Positions 29,898-37,692 of a stretch of 64,000 bases of DNA are shown piece after piece. This DNA comes from Xenorhabdus kozodoii (GTDB lineage: Bacteria; Pseudomonadota; Gammaproteobacteria; Enterobacterales; Enterobacteriaceae). The position numbers and the translations under genes were made by a program. Position 1 is the stretch's first letter; each line of letters starts with the position of its first letter. The stretch spans positions 124,001 through 188,000 of the forward strand of contig NZ_NJCX01000003.1 in NCBI RefSeq assembly GCF_002632875.1. The letters run 5' to 3'. Under the pieces are notes generated by a model that was not told where the DNA came from, made no database searches, and worked only from the letters and a program-made list of their open reading frames with translations.

Positions 29898-30689
29898 ATG
29901 CAAGCCCAAATATTGTTAACACTGAAATTGCAACAGCGCCTGTTCGCTGACCCCCGGCGAATTAAGCTACTCAAACAGATTAAAATCACGGGTTCTATCA
30001 GCCAGGGTGCAAGGCAGGCTGGGATCAGCTACAAAAGTGCCTGGGATGCCATCAGCGAAATGAATCAGCTCGCAGATGAGCTATTGGTGGAACGCGCCAC
30101 CGGTGGGAAAGGCGGTGGCGGTGCCCAACTGACCCATTATGGCGAACGTCTGGTACAACTTTATGATCTACTAGAAAAAATTCAACAAAAAGCGTTTGAT
30201 GTTTTGACAGATGATTCCCTGCCTTTAGACAGCCTACTCGCCGCCATATCGCGTTTTTCATTACAAACCAGCGCCCGAAATCAATTTTTTGGTACGATCA
30301 TTGAACGTGACCAGACAGACATTCAACAACATGTGCGGGTTTTGTTGTCCGGTAGCAAGACGCTAATCTATGCGGCGGTAACGGGACAAAGTGCCGATCG
30401 ATTAAATTTAGTCGCAGGGAAAGAGGTGTTGGTGTTAATTAAAGCCCCGTGGATAACCTTGACTAAAGATCATGTCCCTTCTGCGGCATTCGGTAATGTC
30501 CTGCCCAGCCAGGTGAGCCATGTTGAAACCGGTACAGAATACAGTGAAATTATCCTGACGCTTGATGGTGGTGATCCCCTTTGCGTTACATTACCCAACC
30601 AAGAGATGACGCGTTTGCAGCTTCAACCCCGCGATTCTGTCACTGCATTTTTTAATGCTGATAAAGTGATCATTGCCACTTTATGCTAA
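29898..30689 (+). CDS. modE: Molybdate-responsive regulator ModE
   Basis: Dimeric regulator that represses modABC and activates moa and molybdoenzyme genes when bound to molybdate. The N-terminal winged HTH (ITGSISQGARQAGISYKSAWDAISEMN) is at about 30-60 and the wing GGKGGGGAQLTHYGERL follows. Two tandem MOP domains occupy the C-terminal half, with SARNQFFGTI near 125 and later SVTAFFNADKVIIATL. 263 aa compared with 262 in E. coli. Divergent from acrZ/modA. A single-base context supports ATG at 29898; no strong ribosome site. Confidence 0.95.
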   Translation: MQAQILLTLKLQQRLFADPRRIKLLKQIKITGSISQGARQAGISYKSAWDAISEMNQLADELLVERATGGKGGGGAQLTHYGERLVQLYDLLEKIQQKAFDVLTDDSLPLDSLLAAISRFSLQTSARNQFFGTIIERDQTDIQQHVRVLLSGSKTLIYAAVTGQSADRLNLVAGKEVLVLIKAPWITLTKDHVPSAAFGNVLPSQVSHVETGTEYSEIILTLDGGDPLCVTLPNQEMTRLQLQPRDSVTAFFNADKVIIATLC

Positions 30690-30807
30690 ATCGAATACAA
30701 AAATGATGAATCCTCAATGAATAACAGACAGCTACACATTGACATTGAACATTATTCCGCTTATTTCTGGTGATCCTTTAGTTGATGTTGCTTAAAAAGG
30801 AAGAAAA

Positions 30808-32292
30808 ATGTCTGAATTGCAAATAACGCAAGGTCGTTTCCGTTTAAGTGACACCCGTACCCTACGGCTGCCGTCACTGAAAATTATTTCCGGAGAAAGT
30901 TGGGCTTTTGTTGGCGCAAATGGGAGTGGAAAATCTTCGTTGGCTCGTGCACTGTCAGGTGAATTAATTCAACTGGCAGGCGAACGTCATTGCTCGTTTC
31001 GCACACCAATACGTCTATCTTTCGAACAATTACAAAAACTGGTTGATGAAGAGTGGCAACGTAACAACACAGACCTGCTCAGTGAAGGGGAAGAGGATAC
31101 TGGGCGCACAGCCGCAGACATCATTCAACTCCACCATAAAGACAGTGAATTGTGCCTTGAATTAAGCAAATATTTTGGCATTAAGGATTTACTGTCACGG
31201 CGATTTAAATACCTCTCAACAGGGGAAACACGTAAGGTTCTGTTATGTCAGGCATTAATGGCAAATCCTGACCTACTTATCCTTGATGAACCTTTTGATG
31301 GGTTAGATAGTTATGCCCGAACTCAACTGTCCCAATTATTCAGTTCTCTGGCGGCAAAAGGCATTACCTTAGTTTTGATCTTAACCCGATTCCATGAAAT
31401 TCCTGATTTTGTCGAACAAGTCGGGGTGCTGGCGGATTGCCACCTGACGCTAGCGGGCAACAAAGAACGCATTTTGGCAGAATCTCTTGTGGCACAATTG
31501 GCGCACAGTGAAGGGCTGGAAAATATTCATCTTCCCGAAACCGATGAATACCAGCCTGACAGGCAACTGCCAACCGATGAGCCGCTCGTGTCAATGCATA
31601 ATGTCATTGTCCAATACAATGACAAACCCATTTTGCACGGCTTAAGCTGGCAAGTGAACCCTGATGAACACTGGCAAATCATCGGTGAAAATGGCGCCGG
31701 AAAATCGACACTCCTTAGCCTGATTACAGGCGATCATCCCCAAGGTTACAGTAATAAGTTAATCCTATTTGGTCGCCAACGGGGGAGCGGGGAAACAATT
31801 TGGGACATTAAACGTCACATTGGTTATGTCAGTAACAGTATTCATCTGGAATATCGAGTCAGTACCCGCGTTCGTAACGTTATCCTTTCGGGTTTTTTCG
31901 ACTCCATAGGACTCTATCAGGCAGTGTCAGATCGACAGCAACAGTTGGCCGATGAGTGGCTGGACTTACTGGGGTTATCCGGTTCAATGGCAACCAGCCC
32001 TTTTCATAGTTTGTCATGGGGACAGCAACGGCTGGTCTTGATTGCCCGCGCCCTCGTGAAACATCCGGCTTTATTGATTTTGGATGAACCCTTGCAAGGC
32101 CTTGACCCTCTGAACCGCCAGTTAGTCCTGCGCTTTATTGATATCATGATTTCCAATGGCGACACGCAGCTTCTGTTTGTTTCCCATCATCAGGAAGATG
32201 CACCAAAGTGCATTACCCATCGCCTGCGGTTTATGCCTGATGGTGATATTTACCGATATGAAACGGAGAGTGTTTCCGCAGATTCTCTGTAA
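30808..32292 (+). CDS. modF: ABC ATPase ModF
   Basis: Duplicated ABC ATPase without membrane partner, usually found with mod genes; its function in molybdate physiology is unclear, and it was once linked to photorepair. Walker A GANGSGKS is near 36-43 and GENGAGKS near 294-301; signatures LSTGETRKVLL and LSWGQQRLVLI follow. Walker B sites are LLILDEPFDGLD and LLILDEPLQGLD. 494 aa compared with 490 in E. coli. GGAAG precedes the start. In E. coli galETKM follow; they are absent here. Confidence 0.92.
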   Translation: MSELQITQGRFRLSDTRTLRLPSLKIISGESWAFVGANGSGKSSLARALSGELIQLAGERHCSFRTPIRLSFEQLQKLVDEEWQRNNTDLLSEGEEDTGRTAADIIQLHHKDSELCLELSKYFGIKDLLSRRFKYLSTGETRKVLLCQALMANPDLLILDEPFDGLDSYARTQLSQLFSSLAAKGITLVLILTRFHEIPDFVEQVGVLADCHLTLAGNKERILAESLVAQLAHSEGLENIHLPETDEYQPDRQLPTDEPLVSMHNVIVQYNDKPILHGLSWQVNPDEHWQIIGENGAGKSTLLSLITGDHPQGYSNKLILFGRQRGSGETIWDIKRHIGYVSNSIHLEYRVSTRVRNVILSGFFDSIGLYQAVSDRQQQLADEWLDLLGLSGSMATSPFHSLSWGQQRLVLIARALVKHPALLILDEPLQGLDPLNRQLVLRFIDIMISNGDTQLLFVSHHQEDAPKCITHRLRFMPDGDIYRYETESVSADSL

Positions 32293-32502
32293 TCTTCGCT
32301 ATTCATTCAACTTATTACTTTGACCCCTTTCTTAATAGAGAGGGGTTCCCTGCTGTCGCTTTACGATAACGCTTTATAAAATCAAGTAATATTTTTTTGA
32401 TATTTTTTATTATTATTTTTGAATTTTTTAACCATTACTATAAAATCACCGCCTATTTTTAGTCTACTTCATTGATTTTTTTCAAAGATAACAGGGAATT
32501 AT

Positions 32503-33342
32503 ATGGCTTGGACATTACTTGCCATTTCATTGGCTCTTTTAGAGCGTCGTCAGAAAATTGCTTTTTTCATCGTGCTCTTCGCTATCATTGCTGGGATCAG
32601 CACTCACATACTGACCTATCCGGCTATAATCACGCTGACGGTGATCGCGCTTTTGGGTGTGGCACATATTTATTGCCGAAAAAACAGCGGCAATCACACT
32701 GGCCTTAAAATTATGATCGAGTTGTTGTTGCTCATCAGTAGCATCTCTCTATTTATGCATTACATTCCCGGATTTCATAATCTCAAGTATCTGGATAAAG
32801 TGCAGACAGGCCCACTCAGCGCACCTTTTTCAATGTATTTCAACTTTGACAAAGCGTTGCTACCCTTCATCCTCATGTTTTGTATGCCGACGTTGTTCAT
32901 CCGAAAACCGTTGGTTAATGCACCTGCTCATGGATGGGCCTTATTAATCGCAGCCATGCCGGCACTATTAGGACTTGCAACAGTGTTAGGCGGTCTGTCC
33001 GTTGAACTCCATTTGCCTAATTGGTTTCCTGTTTTCGCCATCGTTAATCTGTTCTTTGTCTCTTTGGCTGAAGAGGCACTGTTTCGTGGCTATATTCAGC
33101 AAAAGTTAAGTCAATGGATGAATCCTTACTTAGCGCTTGTCATTGCCTCCCTGCTTTTTGGCATTCCCCATTTTATGGGTGGCGGTTTGCTGATGATTTT
33201 CTCTACGCTGGCAGGGTTAATTTACGGTCTGACATGGCTATGGAGCGGGCGTTTATGGGTGGCTGTTGCTTTCCATTTTTCATTCAATCTGATGCATCTA
33301 CTGTTTTTCACCTATCCAATAAAATCAGTCATCATGCACTAA
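32503..33342 (+). CDS. CPBP-family intramembrane metalloprotease
   Basis: About eight hydrophobic helices span the 279-aa protein. The Abi/CPBP (CAAX prenyl protease 2-like) signatures are present: SLAEEALFRGYIQ around 190-200 with the EExxxR catalytic motif, and FGIPHF around 222-227 with the FxxxH metal ligand; a late NLMHL supplies the expected Asn/His. Members process peptides or act in bacteriocin maturation or immunity, but the substrate here is unknown. AGGGA stands before the ATG. It occupies the place of the gal operon between modF and gpmA and is A+T-richer than its neighbours, suggesting acquisition. Confidence 0.85.
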   Translation: MAWTLLAISLALLERRQKIAFFIVLFAIIAGISTHILTYPAIITLTVIALLGVAHIYCRKNSGNHTGLKIMIELLLLISSISLFMHYIPGFHNLKYLDKVQTGPLSAPFSMYFNFDKALLPFILMFCMPTLFIRKPLVNAPAHGWALLIAAMPALLGLATVLGGLSVELHLPNWFPVFAIVNLFFVSLAEEALFRGYIQQKLSQWMNPYLALVIASLLFGIPHFMGGGLLMIFSTLAGLIYGLTWLWSGRLWVAVAFHFSFNLMHLLFFTYPIKSVIMH

Positions 33343-33491
33343 ACTGAATGCCATTTTGATCTGAACTGTTGCCTTGTTATCGGGGTACAGTTCAGATTAT
33401 GCACTGCCTCCCCCCTTTCCTCCCTCCCGGTTATGTGATTGCCGTCATTATCACCAAATATGATTTAAGACAGGAGATACGAGACTATTGT

Positions 33492-33521
33492 TTGCCGTTT
33501 TGGCCTGTCGCGCCATATAAT
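33492..33521 (+). promoter_or_regulatory. Predicted sigma-70 promoter of gpmA
   Basis: TTGCCG (33492-33497) and a consensus TATAAT (33516-33521) are separated by 18 bp, 55 nt before the gpmA start. The open frame 33369-33572 across it has no family support. Confidence 0.65.
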
Positions 33522-33575
33522 GCCCGCAGCAATCTTTTCATTTTGTATCAAAAAGTACTGATAGGAGTTTAAGCT

Positions 33576-34328
33576 ATGGCTGTAACTAAGCTGGTTCTTG
33601 TAAGGCACGGAGAAAGCGAGTGGAACAAAGAGAACCGTTTTACTGGCTGGACTGACGTTGAATTGTCAGACAAGGGCCGCTCTGAAGCACAACAAGCCGG
33701 GCAACTGCTGAAAGAAGAAGGTTTCTCTTTCGATTTCGCCTACACTTCCGTTTTAAAACGTGCCATTCACACCTTGTGGAACATTCTGGATCAGGTTGAT
33801 CAACAATGGCTGCCCGTTGAGAAAAGCTGGAAACTGAATGAACGTCACTACGGTGCATTACAGGGCCTGGATAAAGCCGAAACCGCAGCCAAATATGGCG
33901 ATGATCAAGTTAAATTGTGGCGTCGTGGTTTCGCTATTACTCCTCCTGATTTGACCAAAGAGGATGAACGTTACCCAGGCCACGATCCTCGTTACGCAAA
34001 TCTGAAATCAGAAGAACTCCCCGTTACCGAAAGTCTGGCGACGACGATTGAACGTGTTATTCCTTATTGGGAAGACGTTATCAAACCGCGCGTAGAAAAA
34101 GGCGAAAAAGTCATTATTGCCGCTCATGGTAACTCTCTGCGTGCATTGGTCAAGTATCTGGATAATATGAGCGAAGAAGAAATTCTTGAGCTGAATATTC
34201 CAACGGCTGTACCGCTGGTGTATGAGTTTGATGAGAATATGAAACCTATCAAACATTACTATCTGGGCAACGCTGATGAAATCGCGGCAAAAGCGGCGGC
34301 CGTTGCAAACCAGGGTAAAGCGAAGTAA
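33576..34328 (+). CDS. gpmA: 2,3-bisphosphoglycerate-dependent phosphoglycerate mutase GpmA
   Basis: Interconverts 3- and 2-phosphoglycerate in glycolysis and gluconeogenesis. [16 protein letters not shown] carries the phosphohistidine H11; a second catalytic His is in [16 protein letters not shown] near 185, and Glu in [14 protein letters not shown] near 90. 250 aa as in E. coli. GATAGGAG gives the ribosome site. The gene is followed by a strong bidirectional terminator shared with convergent aroG. Confidence 0.97.
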   Translation: MAVTKLVLVRHGESEWNKENRFTGWTDVELSDKGRSEAQQAGQLLKEEGFSFDFAYTSVLKRAIHTLWNILDQVDQQWLPVEKSWKLNERHYGALQGLDKAETAAKYGDDQVKLWRRGFAITPPDLTKEDERYPGHDPRYANLKSEELPVTESLATTIERVIPYWEDVIKPRVEKGEKVIIAAHGNSLRALVKYLDNMSEEEILELNIPTAVPLVYEFDENMKPIKHYYLGNADEIAAKAAAVANQGKAK

Positions 34329-34357
34329 TCCCCAAAGATCGCACAAAAAAGAATGTT

Positions 34358-34387
34358 AAAAAGCCGGGCTGAACTCCGGCTTTTTTT
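34358..34387. terminator. Bidirectional terminator between gpmA and aroG
   Basis: AAAAAGCCGG and CCGGCTTTTT pair around an 8-nt loop, with A-run left and T-run right. gpmA and aroG converge here. Confidence 0.9.
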
Positions 34388-34406
34388 AGGGCTTTTTGGC
34401 GATAAC

Positions 34407-35459
34407 TTAGCCCCTGCGGCTCTGGACAGCCTGAGACAACTGACGCAGTAACGTTTCTGTATCATCCCAACCAATACAGCCGTCGGTCACACTCTGACCA
34501 TAAACCAAAGGCTTGCCATTCTCCAGGCTTTGGTTTCCTTCGACCAGATGGCTTTCAACCATAACCCCAATAATCGCATTTTCGCCACCTGCGATTTGGC
34601 CGCAAACATCCACACCAACATCCATTTGTCTTTTGAACTGCTTCGCGCTATTTGCATGACTGAAATCAATCATCACGCGGGGAGCCAGGCCCGCTTTTTC
34701 TAGCCCTTCTTTAACAGCGCTGACATGTGCGGCGCTGTAATTAGGCTCTTTGCCACCCCGCAGAATAATATGGCAATCGTGGTTACCTGTTGTATTAACA
34801 ATGGCTGAGTGGCCCCATTTCGTCACTGACAAGAAACAGTGCGATGAGCTGGCTGAATTAATGGCATCAATAGCGACTTTAATGGTTCCATCCGTGCCAT
34901 TTTTGAAACCAACCGGGCAAGACAACCCAGAAGCCAATTCGCGATGAACCTGAGATTCTGTTGTACGTGCCCCTATTGCCCCCCAGCTCATAAGATCTGC
35001 CAAATATTGAGGGGAGATCATATCAAGAAATTCACCCGCCGCCGGTAACCCCATCTCATTAATATCGAGTAATAGCTTACGGGCAGTACGTAACCCATTA
35101 TTGATATTAAAACTGCAATTCATGTTTGGATCGTTAATCAACCCCTTCCAGCCTATGGTTGTGCGCGGTTTTTCAAAATAAACCCGCATAACAATTTCCA
35201 AATCGGCTTGCAATTCTTCACGTAATTTATTCAAGCGCCCGGCATATTCCAATGCCGATTGTGGATCATGAATTGAACATGGGCCAATCACTACCAAAAG
35301 ACGATCATCTTCACCAATTAAAATATTATGAATAGATTCACGTGCCTTGTGAACAGTAATCGCGCTCTCTTTTGTCGCCGGAAATTTTTCGAGTAATGCA
35401 ACGGGTGGCAATAATTCTGTTATTTTTCTTATTCTTATATCGTCATTCTGGTAATTCAT
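34407..35459 (-). CDS. aroG: 3-deoxy-7-phosphoheptulonate synthase AroG
   Basis: Condenses PEP and erythrose 4-phosphate, the first step of the shikimate pathway. The start MNYQNDDIRIRKITELLPP and the length of 350 aa match the Phe-inhibited AroG isozyme. Conserved parts include GPCSIHD, MRVYFEKPRTTIGWKGLINDP, AIGARTTESQVHRELASGLS, FKNGTDGT and MIDFSHANSAKQ with metal ligands. The Phe-binding interface residues were not checked one by one. Pairing with gpmA across a terminator and with pnuC upstream reflects the E. coli order (zitB absent). Confidence 0.96.
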   Translation of the reverse strand: MNYQNDDIRIRKITELLPPVALLEKFPATKESAITVHKARESIHNILIGEDDRLLVVIGPCSIHDPQSALEYAGRLNKLREELQADLEIVMRVYFEKPRTTIGWKGLINDPNMNCSFNINNGLRTARKLLLDINEMGLPAAGEFLDMISPQYLADLMSWGAIGARTTESQVHRELASGLSCPVGFKNGTDGTIKVAIDAINSASSSHCFLSVTKWGHSAIVNTTGNHDCHIILRGGKEPNYSAAHVSAVKEGLEKAGLAPRVMIDFSHANSAKQFKRQMDVGVDVCGQIAGGENAIIGVMVESHLVEGNQSLENGKPLVYGQSVTDGCIGWDDTETLLRQLSQAVQSRRG

Positions 35460-35694
35460 TATCCTTTCACCTAATACGTTTACAGTTATTTGAAATAATT
35501 TTGTGATCTCAATCTAACGGTTAGGCGTTGTTCTGTAAATAATCTTTGTGAGTAAAAAGAGGATACTTTTTTATAGCGGGTGCTATTAGATGTAAAAATG
35601 ATGTTAATTCAAATGAATGGTCTAATAAGAAAAGAATATTTTATAGAAAATATCAGATAACAGGCCATAGATGATCTATGGCCGATGATTAGTA

Positions 35695-36420
35695 TTAATT
35701 TACATTTTCTTCTGGTTGATACCCGTTATGTTTTGCTGCCTTGATCCACAGGCGAGCACCGTTTAGTGCAATACCGGTCAAAATAATATATTGCAGTGAC
35801 ATCGCCAGAACGCCTTGATAATAATAAATCACGACACTGATAACATTGATGACAATCCAAACCAGCCAATTCTCTACATGCTTACGCGTCATCAATATCA
35901 TTGCCACTATGGATAATACTGTCATCACAGAATCCCAGAATGGGAAAGCGTCAGGCTGTAAATCAGGCATGGAGATATTAAAACCCATTCCCTGTAGGGC
36001 AAGCACGACCACTTTTGCCATATAACCAAATATTTGATCAATATTAAATGTCATAACCAATATGGCAAAGATGGAAATTACGGCAACAATAGCCATCTGT
36101 TTAGGGTTGAGCCAGCGAATTTTAAGCTCGATTTGTTTTTGCTCATTGACTCGGCTCCATGCATACCAACCATAGATATTAGCCGCGAAGAAGAAAATTT
36201 GCAGAATGAGGCTAGCGTAGAGTTGAATTTGGAAGAAGATGACAGCGAATAACGAGACATTAATTAATCCAAATAAGTAATTGATAATTTTCTCCTGGCT
36301 AGCGAGCCAGATACATAACAAGCCCGCTACCGTACCAATTGCTTCAATGAATGAAAGATTATAACCGTCTGTTCCTAATGGTATCTGTACTAATATGTTA
36401 TCAATGTTGAAAAAATCCAT
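35695..36420 (-). CDS. pnuC: Nicotinamide riboside transporter PnuC
   Basis: Inner-membrane facilitator for nicotinamide riboside, with seven hydrophobic helices across 241 aa. AIGTVAGLLCIWLASQEKIINYLFG, AANIYGWYAWSR (the PnuC WYxW-like signature) and ENWLVWIVINVISVVIYYYQG are typical. In E. coli it is cotranscribed with nadA, which would be expected immediately upstream but is absent here. A near-perfect NadR box lies about 90-105 nt upstream, so regulation by NAD status appears kept. Confidence 0.95.
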   Translation of the reverse strand: MDFFNIDNILVQIPLGTDGYNLSFIEAIGTVAGLLCIWLASQEKIINYLFGLINVSLFAVIFFQIQLYASLILQIFFFAANIYGWYAWSRVNEQKQIELKIRWLNPKQMAIVAVISIFAILVMTFNIDQIFGYMAKVVVLALQGMGFNISMPDLQPDAFPFWDSVMTVLSIVAMILMTRKHVENWLVWIVINVISVVIYYYQGVLAMSLQYIILTGIALNGARLWIKAAKHNGYQPEENVN

Positions 36421-36843
36421 GCTTTCTTATCCTTACCTTAAGTAATGTTTAGTATATCAATACAACCAACGTGAAATAACGAGATAATTAGGCTATTTTG
36501 CTCTTTGTTGTTTTACATACTAAACAAGATAGCTAATTTATGAGTAAAATTCAATGTTAATTAAATAAACGTTCAATAAACCATTAACCAACATTTAACG
36601 TTCAATAAAATAACGTGTATCGATATCTAAAAACAGAAAATTACTTATCAATTTATGAGGTGGTTTTACATTAAATTAGGGAGGAATGTGAAATTTTTGA
36701 ACGTTTCTATCTTTATTTTACTGAATTCTACCAGTAAATAGATAATTTTTATTAAAAGATTGAGTGGGAACCATAGAGTCAGCGAGAAATTCAGTAAAAG
36801 TAAACATGCACATCACACAGCAGCAGGATGAAGAGGATTTAGA
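36421..36843. other. 423-bp pnuC upstream region
   Basis: A+T-rich stretch between the tRNA-Lys array and pnuC, containing the NadR-like box at 36509-36526. No trace of nadA (iron-sulphur quinolinate synthase) is visible. Confidence 0.6.
36509..36526 (-). promoter_or_regulatory. NadR-like operator upstream of pnuC
   Basis: TGTTTTACATACTAAACA matches the 18-bp NadR palindrome TGTTTA-N6-TAAACA with one mismatch. NadR represses NAD biosynthesis and transport genes in enterics, including nadA-pnuC. Location upstream of pnuC makes it a likely control site. Confidence 0.65.
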
Positions 36844-36983
36844 TGGTGGGTCGTGCAGGATGATTCGGCCTTCGGCCTCACCCTTCGGGTCGATGCTCAC
36901 GCATCGTTGTCTCGCTTCGCTCGGCTCGAACCTGCGACCCATTGATTAAAAGTCAACTGTTCTACCGACTGAGCTAACGACCC
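36844..36983 (-). tRNA. Variant tRNA-Lys(UUU) with 64-nt T-loop insertion, copy 3
   Basis: On the reverse strand this 140-nt unit starts GGGTCGTTAGCTCAG, has anticodon TTT in CTTTTAA, T-stem 5' strand GCAGG, then TTCGA, 64 inserted nt, T-stem 3' strand CCTGC, acceptor ACGACCC and encoded ACCA. Compared with the intact genes, the insertion sits after A58; the D-stem has G24 changed to A (C11-A24 mismatch) and position 44 is G. Variable-loop position 48 is C, as in the intact tRNA. The insert can fold into small hairpins, including CGATGC-GTGA-GCATCG and ACCC-GAA-GGGT. Function unknown; a pseudogene is the conservative reading. Confidence 0.75.
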
Positions 36984-37013
36984 ATCTAAGGCGTATTTGA
37001 ATGAGGATTTAGA

Positions 37014-37153
37014 TGGTGGGTCGTGCAGGATGATTCGGCCTTCGGCCTCACCCTTCGGGCCGATGCTCGCGCATCGTTGTCTCGCTTCGCTCGGCTCGAA
37101 CCTGCAACCCATTGATTAAAAGTCAACTGTTCTACCGACTGAGCTAACGACCC
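37014..37153 (-). tRNA. Variant tRNA-Lys(UUU) with 64-nt T-loop insertion, copy 2
   Basis: Same 140-nt layout as the neighbouring copies, at an exact 170-bp period. The tetraloop of the main hairpin is GCGA rather than GTGA; both fit the GNRA class. Position 48 is T, where the intact tRNA has C (partner of G15). D-stem G24A and position 44 G are shared with the other two variants. Confidence 0.75.
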
Positions 37154-37183
37154 ATCTAAGGCGTATTTGAATGAGGATTTAGA

Positions 37184-37323
37184 TGGTGGGTCGTGCAGGA
37201 TGATTCGGCCTTCGGCCTCACCCTTCGGGCCGATGCTCACGCATCGTTGTCTCGCTTCGCTCGGCTCGAACCTGCAACCCATTGATTAAAAGTCAACTGT
37301 TCTACCGACTGAGCTAACGACCC
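37184..37323 (-). tRNA. Variant tRNA-Lys(UUU) with 64-nt T-loop insertion, copy 1
   Basis: Third gene of the array in transcription order, directly after two normal tRNA-Lys genes. The acceptor stem, anticodon arm, T-stem and CCA are unchanged. The insertion includes GCCC-GAA-GGGT, where copy 3 has ACCC-GAA-GGGT, so a G-U pair is exchanged for A-U. All three variants and the normal genes share the same 30-bp spacer, showing that they arose by tandem duplication of one unit. Confidence 0.75.
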
Positions 37324-37353
37324 ATCTAAGGCGTATTTGAATGAGGATTTAGA

Positions 37354-37429
37354 TGGTGGGTCGTGCAGGATTCGAACCTGCGACCAATTGATTAAAAGTC
37401 AACTGCTCTACCGACTGAGCTAACGACCC
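37354..37429 (-). tRNA. tRNA-Lys(UUU)
   Basis: A regular 76-nt tRNA with CCA encoded. Acceptor GGGTCGT/ACGACCC, D-arm GCTC/GAGC, anticodon loop CTTTTAA (anticodon TTT), variable region TGGTC, T-arm GCAGG-TTCGAAT-CCTGC. Identical to the gene at 37460. Second gene of the array. Confidence 0.97.
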
Positions 37430-37459
37430 ATCTAAGGCGTACTTGAATGAGGATTTAGA

Positions 37460-37535
37460 TGGTGGGTCGTGCAGGATTCGAACCTGCGACCAATTGATTA
37501 AAAGTCAACTGCTCTACCGACTGAGCTAACGACCC
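37460..37535 (-). tRNA. tRNA-Lys(UUU)
   Basis: First gene of the array by transcription order; 76 nt, canonical cloverleaf, TTT anticodon, CCA encoded. The promoter lies 40-70 nt upstream. In E. coli the corresponding locus mixes Lys and Val tRNAs (lysT valT lysW valZ lysYZQ); here only Lys genes remain. Confidence 0.97.
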
Positions 37536-37576
37536 ATCTAAATCTGTTCGGCAGTTATCCCTGCCAACGGCGGCAT

Positions 37577-37604
37577 ATATTACTGATTTCTCAGCATGGC
37601 GCAA
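37577..37604 (-). promoter_or_regulatory. Predicted promoter of the tRNA-Lys array
   Basis: On the reverse strand TTGCGC (37604-37599) and TAATAT (37582-37577) are 16 bp apart, followed by a GC-rich GCCGCC discriminator typical of stringently controlled stable-RNA promoters. It lies about 42 nt before the first tRNA. Confidence 0.65.
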
Positions 37605-37658
37605 TGTTTATTTTAGAAAACTTGTTTAAACGCTTATTAAGCAGGCAATCATCCCCAA

Positions 37659-37679
37659 AAAGACCGATATCTGACCTTT
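37659..37679 (-). terminator. Possible terminator of the tol-pal-cpoB operon
   Basis: On the reverse strand AAAGGTC and GGTCTTT pair (two G-U pairs) around AGATATC, followed by TT and GGGGAT, with an outer ATCCCC/GGGGAT pair. It lies shortly after the cpoB stop and before the tRNA promoter. Confidence 0.5.
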
Positions 37680-37692
37680 CGGGGGATAATTA

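Larger units (their letters stand above)
36837..37543 (-). repeat. Tandem tRNA-Lys array (170-bp and 106-bp units)
   Basis: Five units share the spacer ATCTAAGGCGTATTTGAATG-AGGATTTAGA (one copy has a T-to-C change). Three units are 170 bp because of the 64-nt insertion; two are 106 bp. The apparent open frames across this array are artefacts of the repeated tRNA sequence. Confidence 0.92.

Noticed and set aside
33369-33572. 67-aa open frame before gpmA
   Set aside because: It spans the predicted gpmA promoter and has no recognisable family or ribosome site.
35530-35560. TyrR box upstream of aroG
   Set aside because: TGTAAATAATCTTTGTGA matches only the left half of TGTAAA-N6-TTTACA; too weak to claim.
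36718-37282. Overlapping 74-98 aa open frames with repeated peptides
   Set aside because: They are translations of the tandem tRNA-Lys array; repeated residues come from the repeated RNA genes, with no ribosome sites.
36844-37323. CRISPR-like array
   Set aside because: The period is 170 bp, units are nearly identical throughout and each contains a tRNA; no short repeat and variable spacer pattern.
36844-37323. Group I intron in tRNA
   Set aside because: The insert is only 64 nt, lies in the T-loop, and has no group I core or anticodon-loop location.
36844-37323. Assembly duplication artefact
   Set aside because: The three copies differ at several positions and spacers are regular, so a simple assembly duplication is unlikely, though unit number needs long reads.
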